A stretch of DNA of 64,000 bases from Tiliqua scincoides (taxonomy: Eukaryota > Chordata > Lepidosauria > Squamata > Scincidae): positions 26,956,388 to 27,020,387 of the forward strand of contig NC_089823.1 in assembly GCF_035046505.1 (NCBI RefSeq), written 5' to 3'. The notes beneath the pieces were generated by a model that saw nothing but the letters and a program-made list of their open reading frames with translations, was not told where the DNA came from and ran no database searches. Positions 58,501 through 61,469 of this stretch are shown in pieces (position 1 is the first letter of the stretch; each line of letters opens with the position of its first letter). The translations under genes and the position numbers were made by a program.

Positions 58501-59440
58501 GTCATCATCTTCCTTCCCAGTTCTGTTCTTTTGTGTAACAGTACTGAAGGGCTACATCCTACAGTTTGAAGAGTAATCTCACTTGTTAGAGGATGCAACT
58601 TCATTCCATATTCCATGATCTACTGCTCATGCAGTTTTTTTCTAATCAGCTGCCCTGAAATGCATATAGTAATCAAATGGGTCATATCTTCTAAAAATCT
58701 TAGTAGATTGTTACACTCTGCGCTGGAGTAGGGATAGCAGTGTAACTGTATATTAAAATAGAATTTGTTTTAAAACAAAATCAGCCTGCAAAACAGATAC
58801 CATGTGTATTATGTATTAAAAAAGGGATTCTTGCAATGAATATGCACATATGTACATATATGAAAATGAGACAATTGACACCTTAATGCTGTAGTAAATG
58901 GAAAGTCCAGAAAACAAACAGTAACTGTTCCTGTACTAATCTTCTGCCATCTAGTTCAATGTGGATTCTTCAGCATAACTCCCCAAACTTCCATAGGTGT
59001 AATTAACAGCAGTAATGGCTGCAATGATTGTTGTAATAGTAAATTGTATGAATAATGCAGCAGCTATCCTCCTGCCTTCATCAGGAAGCAAGCTCTACTC
59101 TCCCGCTGTTCCAAGGTTCTCTTACTGATGAAGATATTAAAGAAGAAATTAACAAGCAGTCTTACAAACAAGCTTCAAGTAGGAGGTAAGAAGGAGCTCA
59201 ACTTGACAAATATTGTATATTTTCAAGAATTTTTACTTTTCACAATTCCCTTCTTCTAGGCTGAAGCATGAGCCTTCCAAGCTTTTAAACAGACGGGTTA
59301 ACCATGGGAGACCAAACACTTATCGCACAATCAACTATTATGAAGTTGACAGTTTCCCAGGAAACTGTGAGAAGCCCGATTTGTCCATTCTTGGTACAGA
59401 CATTTTTAGTGCTAATTATCAAGGAGTCACTGAGCAATAA
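16876..59440 (+). CDS. WDR95: WDR95 (WD repeat protein of the WDR49/WDR64 family), 32 exons
   Basis: The 32 exons join with agreeing phases into about 1096 codons. Residues 1-180 form a charged N-terminal region. Residues 190-225 hold an EF-hand-like loop (KIDCSATGSIQWHDF) with D rather than E at position 12, so calcium binding is doubtful. From about 240 to 945 I count roughly 14 WD repeats, enough for two seven-bladed propellers; clear blades include MDRLIRMWNP, DNTIKIWDIED, VVKVWDFDSGKC, GRDGCLRIWNYNNGHC, YDGEIIVWNMISG and SIDCTVRLWSLDGEY. The C-terminal 150 residues are without known fold. The EF-hand plus double-propeller plan is that of WDR49 (CFAP337) and WDR64. Its place between TEX26 and HSPH1 selects WDR95. 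WD proteins of this type are often ciliary or axonemal, which is inference here. Human WDR95 is listed as a pseudogene as I recall; this copy shows no break. Confidence 0.85.
16950..19600. other. WDR95 intron 1, left part, no recognised feature
   Basis: About 2.6 kb of unremarkable intronic DNA. Several 60-90-codon open frames (for example 17039-17287 and 19335-19595) show no family motif and no exon-like borders. Confidence 0.4.
19621..19670. repeat. 20-bp tandem repeat, 2.5 units
   Basis: The unit TATCAATTAATTCAACCATG occurs twice without change (19621-19640, 19641-19660), then a half unit. Confidence 0.95.
19725..19830. repeat. Repeat shared with 1080-1195
   Basis: Second copy of the TATTTGAAAA...CCTATCTTAC repeat, here lacking about 12 bp in the middle compared with the first. 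Confidence 0.5.
19845..20430 (+). mobile_element. tRNA-derived SINE, split by a hAT MITE
   Basis: The left part has an A-box-like TGGTGCAGTGATTAAAG. The right part (from 20225) has a B-box-like GAATTCAAATCC and then the usual squamate SINE body (GAAGCTCACTAGGTGATCTT, TTAACACACCTCACAGAG). A 360-bp hAT MITE separates the two halves. Confidence 0.7.
19865..20224. mobile_element. hAT-type MITE inside a SINE
   Basis: Ends CAGTATTTCTCAAACTG and TGTGAGAACCACTG are inverted repeats. The flanking 8 bp GATTAAAG / GATTGGAG match at six positions. The left third matches 50995-51097. Confidence 0.75.
20597..20876 (+). CDS. WDR95: WDR95 exon 2
   Basis: Acceptor CTCTGACAG, donor AAAG|GTACAG. It encodes a low-complexity, acidic-to-basic N-terminal region with EELPELPEWLMKELLKGQQ. 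An internal ATG at this WLMKELL motif would be an alternative start. Confidence 0.7.
21036..21130. repeat. Fragment with GGGCCCAATCC-type left end
   Basis: It starts AGCAGCCCAATCCTATC, then has a GC-rich interior (GTGCCGCCAGAATG, GGTGGCAGTAGGCGC). No matching right end was seen. Confidence 0.45.
21440..21878 (+). mobile_element. L2/CR1-like LINE, 3' end with internal duplication
   Basis: Plus-strand relative of the 3366-3846 element: ...AGAAGTAGTTATGGCATCTT, GGATTGGACAAATTTGTGGA, ending in the tandem TTCTTATG tail (CTTATGTTCTTATG). The segment GTTAGGACA-ACAGAAGAAAATATTT occurs twice, at about 21460 and 21535. Confidence 0.8.
22115..22153 (+). CDS. WDR95: WDR95 exon 3 (39-bp exon)
   Basis: Acceptor GTTAAACAG, donor AAG|GTATGA. 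It encodes GKFMKDKYINAYK, phase 0 on both sides. Confidence 0.65.
22889..22977. mobile_element. 90-bp palindromic MITE
   Basis: Left GGCTACAATCCTATCC and right GGATAGGATTGCAC with CTGAGAGTAAGCCC / GGTACTTACTTCTGAG inside, an imperfect inverted repeat over almost its whole length. Confidence 0.65.
23298..23386. mobile_element. 89-bp palindromic MITE, TTA-flanked
   Basis: Begins CAGTTCAATCCTATGCATG and ends GTGGACAGGATTACAGCT, with TTA on both sides (23295-23297, 23387-23389). The right TTA also serves the next element. Confidence 0.75.
23390..23538. mobile_element. MITE with GGGCCCAATCC-type ends, TTA-flanked
   Basis: Begins GGGCCCAATCCCATTC and ends GGATAGAATTGGGCCT, with TTA at 23387-23389 and 23539-23541. 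The interior is a shorter version of the 170-bp type. Confidence 0.75.
24166..24243. mobile_element. Palindromic MITE
   Basis: AAATCCTATGCATGTCTACT at the left and CTATAGGATTGCAG at the right, a somewhat decayed copy of the 90-bp family about 55 bp upstream of WDR95 exon 4. Confidence 0.6.
24300..24353 (+). CDS. WDR95: WDR95 exon 4
   Basis: Acceptor CTTGGCAAG, donor CAG|GTATGA. It encodes IEQQITLEQLQKLHAEFQ, a likely short helix. A LINE has been inserted just after the donor (see 24372). Confidence 0.75.
24372..24692 (-). mobile_element. 5'-truncated copy of the 1-1049 LINE
   Basis: The minus strand encodes CKRDLKALGMELNKWETLA and the C2HC motif as in the LINE at the window start, then the GACTGAAGGTTGCCAAT tail. 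Target duplication ATGAACTCATTTTATA (24356-24371) and ATGAACTCATTTATA (24693-24707). The left duplication starts at position +3 of the WDR95 exon 4 donor. Confidence 0.9.
24866..24895 (+). CDS. WDR95: WDR95 exon 5 (30-bp microexon)
   Basis: Acceptor CCATTCCAG, donor CAG|GTAATG. It encodes DFNEVKEGNQ in phase 0. A second possible donor (GGTAACC) nine bases earlier would shorten it. Confidence 0.6.
25131..25347. mobile_element. hAT-type MITE, 217 bp
   Basis: Ends CAGTGATTTTCAATC and GGTTGAAAATGGCTG are inverted repeats. Flanking 8 bp GTTTAAGT / GTTTAAGC. Same family as 29559-29768. Confidence 0.85.
25452..25532 (+). CDS. WDR95: WDR95 exon 6
   Basis: Acceptor GGCTTCCAG, donor GTG|GTAAGT. It encodes ELEIKGQKSLDVDSFKHTLK, which resembles the first EF-hand-side helix region of WDR49/WDR64 relatives. 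Confidence 0.75.
25771..26129. mobile_element. hAT-type MITE, 359 bp
   Basis: Ends CAGTGGTGTCACTAGGG and CCCTAGCAATGCCACTG. Perfect 8-bp duplication CCATATGG (25763-25770, 26130-26137). Confidence 0.85.
26564..26742. mobile_element. MITE with GGGCCCAATCC-type ends
   Basis: Begins GGGCCCAATCCTATTG and ends GGATAGGATTGAGCCC, with the 170-bp interior. Its flanks (TAT / TGG) do not show a duplication. Confidence 0.65.
26807..26872 (+). CDS. WDR95: WDR95 exon 7 (EF-hand loop)
   Basis: Acceptor CCCCTACAG, donor TGG|GTAAGT. It encodes NDEQIEMFFMKIDCSATGSI; the loop continues in exon 8 with HDFCTYM. Confidence 0.85.
27110..27199. mobile_element. 90-bp palindromic MITE
   Basis: GGCTGCAATCATATTC at the left, CTTCTGAGTAGACATGCTTA and GGTTGTGCTG at the right. 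It lies 40 bp upstream of WDR95 exon 8. Confidence 0.65.
27239..27469 (+). CDS. WDR95: WDR95 exon 8 (first WD blade)
   Basis: Acceptor TGTGCTAG, donor TTT|GTAAGT. It ends the EF-hand and begins the propeller: HGESVLRIHSL, then TAQEDGIISFWSPQLKLK. Confidence 0.9.
27650..27980. repeat. Sequence rich in ACTCGAGTC/ACTTG motifs
   Basis: The motif GACTCGAGTC or near variants (GACTCAAGTCA, GACTTGAAA) is scattered about ten times over 300 bp. It starts CAGGGATGGGTC, which looks like a hAT-type end, but I found no matching right end. Confidence 0.45.
28160..28592. mobile_element. hAT-type MITE with (ATT)n inside
   Basis: Ends CAGAGGATCTCAAACTTC and CAGTTTGAGTACCACTG. Flanking 8 bp ATGTATGC / ATGTGTGC. 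A (TTA)n run at 28508-28548 lies inside. Confidence 0.75.
28508..28548. repeat. (TTA)n microsatellite
   Basis: About 13 TTA units following GGGCGGGATAAAAATAAAG, a LINE-tail-like motif. Confidence 0.9.
28739..28818 (+). CDS. WDR95: WDR95 exon 9
   Basis: Acceptor CTTTTAAG, donor CGGG|GTAAGTG. It encodes KSKWLMDFTIMTPYNKLIL, the inner strands of blade 2. Confidence 0.9.
28923..29109. mobile_element. MITE with GGGTGCAATCC-type ends, ATA-flanked
   Basis: Begins GGGTGCAATCCTAAC and ends GTTAGGATTGTGCCC, with ATA on both sides. Inside, TTATGTCAGTGCT near both ends extends the inverted repeat. Confidence 0.75.
29314..29865. mobile_element. Tigger/pogo-type DNA transposon fragment, TA-flanked
   Basis: Ends CAGGTTCGGCATCCC and GGGATGCCCAACCTG are inverted repeats flanked by TA, and the next bases (AAAGTACTTGGGACCAGAAG) are typical of Tigger-type termini in vertebrates. 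The interior is short and non-coding, and is interrupted by a hAT MITE. Confidence 0.75.
29559..29768. mobile_element. hAT-type MITE nested in the Tigger element
   Basis: Ends CAGTGATTGTCAACC and GGTTGAACATCGCTG. Flanking 8 bp CTTGAAGC / CTTTAAGC. Confidence 0.85.
30359..30451 (+). CDS. WDR95: WDR95 exon 10
   Basis: Acceptor TGTGATAG, donor ACTG|GTAAAA. It encodes DRELQLYEITNFEPYLQITG. Confidence 0.9.
31010..31330 (+). mobile_element. Old LINE fragment (L2/CR1-type 3' region)
   Basis: AAATTCAAGGTGCTGGTTTT, CTTAAATGGTCTGGGGCTAG and GGACCGCTTCTTCC correspond to the translated motif around LRDRLLP seen at 57014. It is decayed, with no open frame. Confidence 0.5.
31685..31730 (+). CDS. WDR95: WDR95 exon 11
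   Basis: Acceptor CCAATTCAG, donor CCAG|GTATGT. It encodes STDHDECMILYGDDQ. Confidence 0.9.
32488..32534 (+). CDS. WDR95: WDR95 exon 12 (GC donor)
   Basis: Acceptor TGTTTCAG. It encodes GCINILLLRSVGELL and ends at AAG|GCAAGT, a non-canonical GC-AG intron start. The nearby GTGAGC would put exon 13 in the wrong frame, whereas the GC site gives LLRTWKKLPKV as expected for the family. Confidence 0.85.
32716..33153. mobile_element. hAT-type MITE, 438 bp
   Basis: Ends CAGGGGTGTCCAAAATTTTG and GTTTGGGCACCCCTG. Perfect 8-bp duplication TTATAGAC. It is the inverted-orientation relative of 11732-12178 (shared GGCCTATAAAAGGC and AGACTCATTGGAGACTGGG). Confidence 0.85.
33190..33272 (-). mobile_element. 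tRNA-like SINE head
   Basis: The minus strand reads CATAGCTCAGTGAAAGAGCC (A box) and then CTTTGCATACAGAACATTTG, the head of the tRNA-derived SINE family. It is truncated. Confidence 0.5.
33284..33372. mobile_element. 90-bp palindromic MITE
   Basis: GGCTGCAATCCTAACC, TGAGAGTAAGCCCCATTG, then ACTTACTTCTGAGTAGA and GGATTGTGCCC. Nearly identical to 51669-51758. Confidence 0.75.
33780..33897 (+). CDS. WDR95: WDR95 exon 13
   Basis: Acceptor TGTTTTCAG, donor CAG|GTAAAA. It encodes TWKKLPKVASLPSIGLENAT and NVTYIRWKVHGDWVAQ. Confidence 0.9.
34439..34776. mobile_element. hAT-type MITE, 338 bp
   Basis: Ends CAGGGGTGTCAAACATAAAG and GAGTTTGACACCCCTG. Perfect 8-bp duplication GTCTAGAG, which fits the nTCTAGAn preference known for many hAT elements. 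Confidence 0.85.
35397..35466 (+). CDS. WDR95: WDR95 exon 14
   Basis: Acceptor CTTTTTAG, donor ATAG|GTAACT. It encodes LNYYDSIKAVISASSHESTA, a well-conserved blade of this family. Confidence 0.9.
36288..36980. mobile_element. Tigger/pogo-like DNA element
   Basis: The left part (GTTAAGTTCCTGGAAAA, TTAGCGGATATTGAATC) and right part (AGCAAATTTGCAGATGGTGA, AGAGAACTGACTG) match the fragment at 7442. The interior includes GC-rich non-coding sequence at 36590-36760. Confidence 0.55.
37426..37669 (+). CDS. WDR95: WDR95 exon 15
   Basis: Acceptor TGTTTATAG, donor CTGG|GTAGGT. It carries a basic linker (KEIKEHRKDSKARKGQ) and the blade with TGGMDRLIRMWNPYMPG. Confidence 0.9.
38138..38308 (-). mobile_element. 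tRNA-derived SINE
   Basis: On the minus strand: CATAGCTTAGCAGTACAGC (A box), TTGTTCAATCCCTGGCATCT (B box), then CCTGAAACTCTGGAGAGG, TACTGAACTGGATAGACCAA and TATAAGACAGCTACC. This is the standard body of a widespread squamate tRNA SINE. Confidence 0.8.
38403..38585. repeat. A/T-rich local repeats with TTACTGGTGTCAGTG
   Basis: ACTGGTGTCAGTG occurs three times (38407, 38546, 38569), the first two preceded by TTAATT. Between them lie inverted AATAAAAGTAAGATTATTA-like blocks. It ends 76 bp upstream of WDR95 exon 16. Confidence 0.7.
38661..38763 (+). CDS. WDR95: WDR95 exon 16
   Basis: Acceptor AATTCCAG, donor TAAG|GTCAGT. It encodes ILRSHLAPIFYVHISEEDK and FSMSTDNTIK. The next intron is only 80 bp. 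Confidence 0.9.
38844..38995 (+). CDS. WDR95: WDR95 exon 17
   Basis: Acceptor CCTTGCAG, donor TACG|GTAAAA. It begins IWDIEDQTCLFTACSKNNG, the end of a blade, and contains CHYISSTRTFCVATDTLAV. Confidence 0.9.
39398..39576. mobile_element. MITE with GGCCCAAATCC-type ends, CAA-flanked
   Basis: Begins GGCCCAAATCCTAACC and ends GGTTAGGATTGCACCC, with CAA on both sides. Standard 170-bp interior. Confidence 0.75.
39670..39772 (+). CDS. WDR95: WDR95 exon 18
   Basis: Acceptor AATACAG, donor TCT|GTAAGT. It encodes HKEPVLCCKFNKVFRHVVSC. Confidence 0.9.
39828..40048 (-). mobile_element. tRNA-derived SINE with two opposed heads
   Basis: A minus-strand SINE starts with TGTAGTTCAGTGGGAGAACA and continues to GCTACTACCAGTCAGTGTAG. 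At its other end the plus strand carries a second tRNA-like head, TGTAGCTCAGTGGTAAAGCA. The heads point outward, so the unit is an inverted pair. Confidence 0.65.
40930..41036 (+). CDS. WDR95: WDR95 exon 19
   Basis: Acceptor TTCTTAAG, donor GAAG|GTATGT. It encodes VVKVWDFDSGKCLFEF and ITCLTFDPSGRR, textbook WD strands. Confidence 0.9.
41085..41106. repeat. (GT)n microsatellite
   Basis: About ten GT units within the 115-bp intron after WDR95 exon 19. Confidence 0.9.
41152..41231 (+). CDS. WDR95: WDR95 exon 20
   Basis: Acceptor ATTTCTAG, donor AGGG|GTAAGC. It encodes LITGGRDGCLRIWNYNNGHC. It is flanked by short introns of 115 and 88 bp. Confidence 0.9.
41320..41374 (+). CDS. WDR95: WDR95 exon 21
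   Basis: Acceptor CCCTGCAG, donor GCAA|GTAAGC. It encodes YKCDEVCDCTYAEINRS. Confidence 0.9.
42690..43100. repeat. Decayed long TWA-type repeat
   Basis: GATACAATTCTATCCCACAC at the left, then GC-rich interior like 9609-10066. It contains the local duplication TACTGTGGCTAAGATCC (42901 and 42929). Confidence 0.4.
43605..43930. repeat. Decayed MITE of the GGGCCCAATCC group
   Basis: The interior GCGCCAATGGGGTGTGTGCT and ACATTTGTTCCCTTGCC match the 170-bp type. The right end GTTAGGATTGGGC is present. The left end is weak. Confidence 0.5.
44197..44242 (+). CDS. WDR95: WDR95 exon 22
   Basis: Acceptor TATTCTAG, donor TAT|GTAAGT. It encodes YIIGVGWNRRINMFY. Confidence 0.9.
44486..44573. mobile_element. 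90-bp palindromic MITE
   Basis: TTGCAATCCTATATGC at the left, GTAAGTCCCATTGAACAC in the middle and GCCTAGGCTTGCAC at the right. Confidence 0.6.
45200..45259 (+). CDS. WDR95: WDR95 exon 23
   Basis: Acceptor CCTGCAG, donor ATA|GTAAGA. It encodes DSADNFHHIRKPQAYWHDDI. Confidence 0.85.
45353..45440. mobile_element. Palindromic MITE, decayed
   Basis: TACAGTCCTATATACATG at the left and GACATGCATATGATTGGG at the right. Confidence 0.5.
45948..46496. mobile_element. Long MITE with GGGCCCAATCC-type ends, TTA-flanked
   Basis: Begins CAGCCCAATCTTATGC and ends GACTAGGATTGGACCC, with TTA on both sides. GC-rich, 549 bp, no coding potential. Confidence 0.7.
46538..46622. mobile_element. Palindromic MITE
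   Basis: GCCCAATCCTAGGCATGTCT at the left, then ACTCAGAAGTAAGTTCCACT and CTTACTCCCAGGTAACTAG. It mixes the GCCCAATCC end with the palindromic interior. Confidence 0.65.
46889..47038 (-). mobile_element. 5S rRNA-derived SINE with LINE tail
   Basis: On the minus strand ~105 bp match vertebrate 5S rRNA from about nt 17 to its end: TGATCTTGTCTGATCTCGGA, AGCTAAGCAGGGTCAGGCCT, GGTTAGTACTTGGATGGGAG, ATACCAGGTGCTGTAGGCTT. Next comes ATACCATTGTCCTTCGAGAC-TGAAGGTTGCCAACC, the 3' end of the LINE at 1-1049. Target duplication TGCTGCTGTTTTTAATT at 46872-46888 and 47039-47055. Most 5S differences are C/T or G/A changes. The first ~16 nt of 5S are missing. Confidence 0.9.
47078..47231 (+). CDS. WDR95: WDR95 exon 24
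   Basis: Acceptor CTAAATCAG, donor GTTG|GTAAGT. It encodes RGHKEDILCIAQCPPTLLA and YDGEIIVWNMISGHICNKF. A 5S-derived SINE sits just upstream (46889-47038). Confidence 0.9.
47240..48360. other. WDR95 intron 24, left part, no recognised feature
   Basis: A/T-rich intronic DNA with two TGTTGTTGTT runs (48213 and 48242) around an AAAATAAT block. No repeat ends or ORFs of note. Confidence 0.4.
48385..50888 (-). mobile_element. L1-clade LINE, 5'-truncated
   Basis: The minus strand encodes L1 ORF2 pieces in order: ISWKEGTITLIHK, NTDYKIFASVLATRLKKIL, ALVFLDAQKTFDHLHW, QQGVRQGCPLSPLLFIL, a changed catalytic box FSDD, GLKINYQKTK, then the C-terminal KMFYRWYLTPEKLAKMY with CWKCKEVEGTFYRMWWTC. Reading frame is lost several times, so it is dead. 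Target duplication GACAYTTCTGATTTTTTT at 48366-48384 and 50889-50907. It is antisense to WDR95 in its largest intron. Confidence 0.9.
48504..48526. repeat. Poly(A) run in the L1 3' UTR
   Basis: About 22 A on the plus strand inside the L1 (T on its coding strand), so it is not the element's own tail. Confidence 0.8.
51101..51665. mobile_element. Long GC-rich MITE, TAA-flanked
   Basis: Begins GAGCCCAATCCTGAGC and ends GCTCAGGATTGGGCTG, with TAA on both sides. Interior GC-rich, with GAAGGGAATGAAAG shared with 60107. The open frames inside (for example 51030-51419) are compositional. Confidence 0.75.
51669..51758. mobile_element. 90-bp palindromic MITE, TAA-flanked
   Basis: GGCTGAAATCCTAACC to GGTTAGGATTGTGCCC. 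TAA at 51666-51668 (shared with the preceding element) and 51759-51761. Confidence 0.8.
52130..52215. repeat. Local TGTAGGG(C/T)AAGTG repeats
   Basis: TGTAGGGCAAGTG, TGTAGGGCGAGTG and TGTAGGGTAAGTG recur over ~80 bp, a degenerate short tandem repeat. Confidence 0.75.
52510..52599 (+). CDS. WDR95: WDR95 exon 25
   Basis: Acceptor GCCTGTAG, donor CAAG|GTAGGA. It encodes ASVTQVIFLKTRALKFESTT and LVSNGPQ, characteristic of the WDR49-type proteins. Confidence 0.9.
52659..52837. mobile_element. MITE with GGGTGCAATCC-type ends, AAA-flanked
   Basis: Begins GGGTGCAATCCTAACCC and ends GGTTAGAATTGGACAC, AAA on both sides, 170-bp interior. Confidence 0.7.
53439..53617. mobile_element. MITE with GGGCCCAATCC-type ends, TAA-flanked
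   Basis: Begins GGGCCCAATCCTATCC and ends GGATAGGATTGGGTCC. TAA at 53436-53438 and 53618-53620. Confidence 0.8.
53832..54243. mobile_element. Long GC-rich MITE
   Basis: Begins CAGTCCAATCCTGAGC and ends GTTCAGGATTGGACCC. Flanks TTT / TTA. The interior is like 51101-51665 and 60107. Confidence 0.7.
54247..54425. mobile_element. MITE with GGGTACAGTCC-type ends, TTA-flanked
   Basis: Begins GGGTACAGTCCTAACC and ends GGTTAGGATTGTGCCC. TTA at 54244-54246 (shared with the preceding element) and 54426-54428. Confidence 0.8.
54717..54775 (+). CDS. WDR95: WDR95 exon 26
   Basis: Acceptor TTATTCAG, donor CCT|GTAAGT. It encodes YLYFWSLCAGDPLIASFIP. Confidence 0.9.
55177..55318 (+). CDS. WDR95: WDR95 exon 27
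   Basis: Acceptor TGTTCCAG, donor AAAAT|GTACGT. It encodes SREKSLISSIAVTADDSYLY, SADENGFVYVHNIKDYALQ and then AGQEALK. Confidence 0.85.
55320..56650. other. WDR95 intron 27, no recognised feature
   Basis: Contains a G run at 55836-55845 and weak open frames only. No repeat ends could be matched. Confidence 0.4.
56682..56721 (+). CDS. WDR95: WDR95 exon 28 (40-bp exon)
   Basis: Acceptor TTGCTGTAG, donor TATC|GTAAGT. It encodes VNHWRAHLKLVL, the entry to the last blade. Confidence 0.85.
56811..56899 (+). CDS. WDR95: WDR95 exon 29
   Basis: Acceptor CAAATAG, donor ATTG|GTAAAT. It encodes LEVIDEDCVLLSCSIDCTVR and LWSLDGEYI. Confidence 0.9.
56985..57480 (+). mobile_element. LINE 3' fragment (L2/CR1-like)
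   Basis: The translated stretch GCLRDRLLPYIPACPLRSSE and the following VPPFSQ resemble the C-terminus of an L2/CR1-type ORF2. After it come an A/T-rich 3' UTR and AAAGGCAGGTTAGAAATCGT-TTAAATAA, a typical tail. 5'-truncated. Confidence 0.65.
57490..58170. other. WDR95 intron 29, right part, no recognised feature
   Basis: A/T-rich. A short inverted pair CAGCCCAGTTC / GAACACTGGGCTG at 57670-57750 may be an old MITE. Confidence 0.35.
58180..58361 (+). CDS. WDR95: WDR95 exon 30
   Basis: Acceptor CTTCCGTAG, donor TAAG|GTTTGT. It encodes TFGQTEPWEIFTPSSWKHP and the start of the C-terminal tail (TTPEEFTAK). Confidence 0.9.
58395..59084. other. WDR95 intron 30, no recognised feature
   Basis: Plain intronic sequence. 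No repeat or ORF of note. Confidence 0.4.
59085..59185 (+). CDS. WDR95: WDR95 exon 31
   Basis: Acceptor TTCATCAG, donor GGAG|GTAAGA. It encodes EASSTLPLFQGSLTDEDIKE. A second AG (GAAGCAAG) eight bases later would break the frame. Confidence 0.8.
59260..59440 (+). CDS. WDR95: WDR95 exon 32 and stop
   Basis: Acceptor CTTCTAG. It encodes LKHEPSKLLNRRVNHGRPNT, YRTINYYEVDSFPG and ends in NYQGVTEQ with TAA at 59438-59440. Confidence 0.85.
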
Positions 59441-59441
59441 A
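59436..59441 (+). terminator. AATAAA overlapping the WDR95 stop codon
   Basis: The TAA stop is contained in an AATAAA. A GT/T-rich stretch follows at about 59480-59525, and I saw no other AATAAA before 59860, so the 3' UTR may be only about 15-30 nt. Inferred, not shown. Confidence 0.5.
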
Positions 59442-59862
59442 GCGACAAAGCCCATCACTTGTCATGTCACTGAAAGAAAGCTTGTTCATAAGTTCTGGTG
59501 TAATTTCTCTGATTGTAATTTTTTGTCCCAAATGAAAAGGTGTTTAAAAGAAACCTGACAGCTAATCCTCCTCTTTTAAAGGGCATCAGAGTGCTGTTTT
59601 GCAACCTTAATCTAAAAAAGGAATTTTTATAGAACTCAAGCCAAAGGTGTCTCACAAATATGGGTGTCATTTCAGATTTTACTGCATAGGGCTAGGGAGA
59701 CAAGATTCAGCAGGGGACTTCTTGCAGATATACTCAAGGTTTAATAGAGCAGTGTTTAAGAGCATTATTTTATTTTGTATGCACCATAATGATAATGGAT
59801 TAGATGAAGGCTTAGAAAAACTGAAGCTCAGTCTAGAAAAAATGCTGTTATATACCAACTGA

Positions 59863-60036
59863 GAGCCCAATCCTCTTTTCCAAGACTGGTAGAGCTATGC
59901 CAGTGGGGTGTGCACTGCATCCTGTAGTGGGGAAGGCAATCACAGAAGCCTCCTCAAGTTATGGAACATTTGTTCCCTTACCTCAGGACTGCATTTCAGT
60001 TGCACTGGTGCTGGGAAGTTGGATAGGATTGGGCCC
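59863..60036. mobile_element. MITE with GGGCCCAATCC-type ends
   Basis: Begins GAGCCCAATCCTCTTTTC and ends GGATAGGATTGGGCCC. Flanks TGA / TCA. Confidence 0.65.
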
Positions 60037-60106
60037 TCACTTGGGAGTGAATTTTAGCCCATTCTTGATGGGGTTGCATTCCTCAAGAATCACATTTGCA
60101 GACCGA

Positions 60107-60475
60107 GGGCCCAATCCTAAACTTCTCAGAACTTGTGTCGCACATCTACAATTCCCTTCTTCTCTAGCAGCACTAGTTGCTGGTGACTAGGTTTGGGGTA
60201 GGGGGAGGAACCATGGCAGGAGGTAGGTGGGACAGCAGAGCTCTGCTCCACTGTATCCTATCCTCCATGTCAGGCTGAAAAGCCCAACATGGAGGTTCTC
60301 AAGTCTGCGCTAGTAAAATAGCACAGACTTGAGAAGCCCCATTCCATGGCTTGGGGCATTCCCCAGGTGAAGGGAATGAAAGCCCCCTTCTCCCAAGGAT
60401 ACCTCCAGTGGCCTGGGTGCTGCCACTAGATGCAGTGCTAGCTGTTTTAGCACCACTGCACCCAGTTGAGCCTGC
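60107..60475. mobile_element. Long GC-rich MITE, right end missing
   Basis: Begins GGGCCCAATCCTAAAC. The interior GAAGGGAATGAAAGC, CTTCTCCCAAGGATACC and GTCAGGCTGAAAAGCCC is shared with 51101 and 53832. No right end was recognised. Confidence 0.6.
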
Positions 60476-60714
60476 TGGCTATGTGTGAAAATAATGGATC
60501 AGCTTCCATAGTGTGGTACAAGTGAAGCTGGTGCAATAGATATATCCTCTCATAGGTAGGAATAGACTTGGTACTAGTAATATGCAGATTTGATTACAAT
60601 AACTCATAGTACTCTTTATGGGGCCACTCTTGAAGATTACCCCAACATCAAAGTTCAGCAGTTGGTTACCAGATTGACTAGAAATGACCACCAGGAAAAT
60701 CTGTTATAAAAAAA

Positions 60715-60890
60715 ATTCAGATTTCTATTTGGTTTCCAGGTCCAATTCAAAGTGCTACTTTCAACCTATAAAATGCTATAGGGCCTCAAACCAAGGAATC
60801 TGAAGGACTCCTTGCTCCTCAGTGAACCTGCCTATATTTTAAAATCAGTAGTTTAGGTCCTAATTTAAGGTGCCCCCCCCCTCCTGAAGG
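60715..60890 (+). mobile_element. Old LINE fragment
   Basis: GTCCAATTCAAAGTGCTAC and AATGCTATAGGGCCTCAAAC parallel the 31010 fragment. Heavily decayed. Confidence 0.4.
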
Positions 60891-61469
60891 TTACTGTTAC
60901 ATAAACATTTCTGTCCTACTTTTCAGGACAAAACAGATTTCAGAACTATTTACCAATGTTATCTACAGAGGAATGACTTTAACTGCAGGTACTGCATTCC
61001 GACACAAGTTCTCTGAATTGCTCATAATAGTCACCCAGTTTATACATAACCAGTAAACTGGCTTAAAACTGGCTTCTCCTGAGGCATAATCACATGCAGC
61101 ATCCTAGTGGAGATGCCAGGCATGAGTGGGAAGTACTTTTTAAGGATAAGACCATTCTTTGTAGAGACTCCTGCAAATTTTTCAATGTAGTCAGCTGCTA
61201 TCACCTTTGACTATGGTCATTTTCAGCAATTGAAACTACACGTTTTCCTCAAACCTGAAAGAGAAGACATGTTCACAGCAAGCCAGTACTGCTTATGCAT
61301 TTCTAGAACAAGACTGAAAGTATCACTCTGTGGTATCCATAGACATAACTATCCATCCTGTTGAACAACCTTGAAGCTCTGGATAAGGTAGTGTCAAATA
61401 CGGCATGAGGGCACCATGGAATTCAGGAACAGTAACAAATTTGAGAGTGAATGTAGTACAGGTTGAGTC

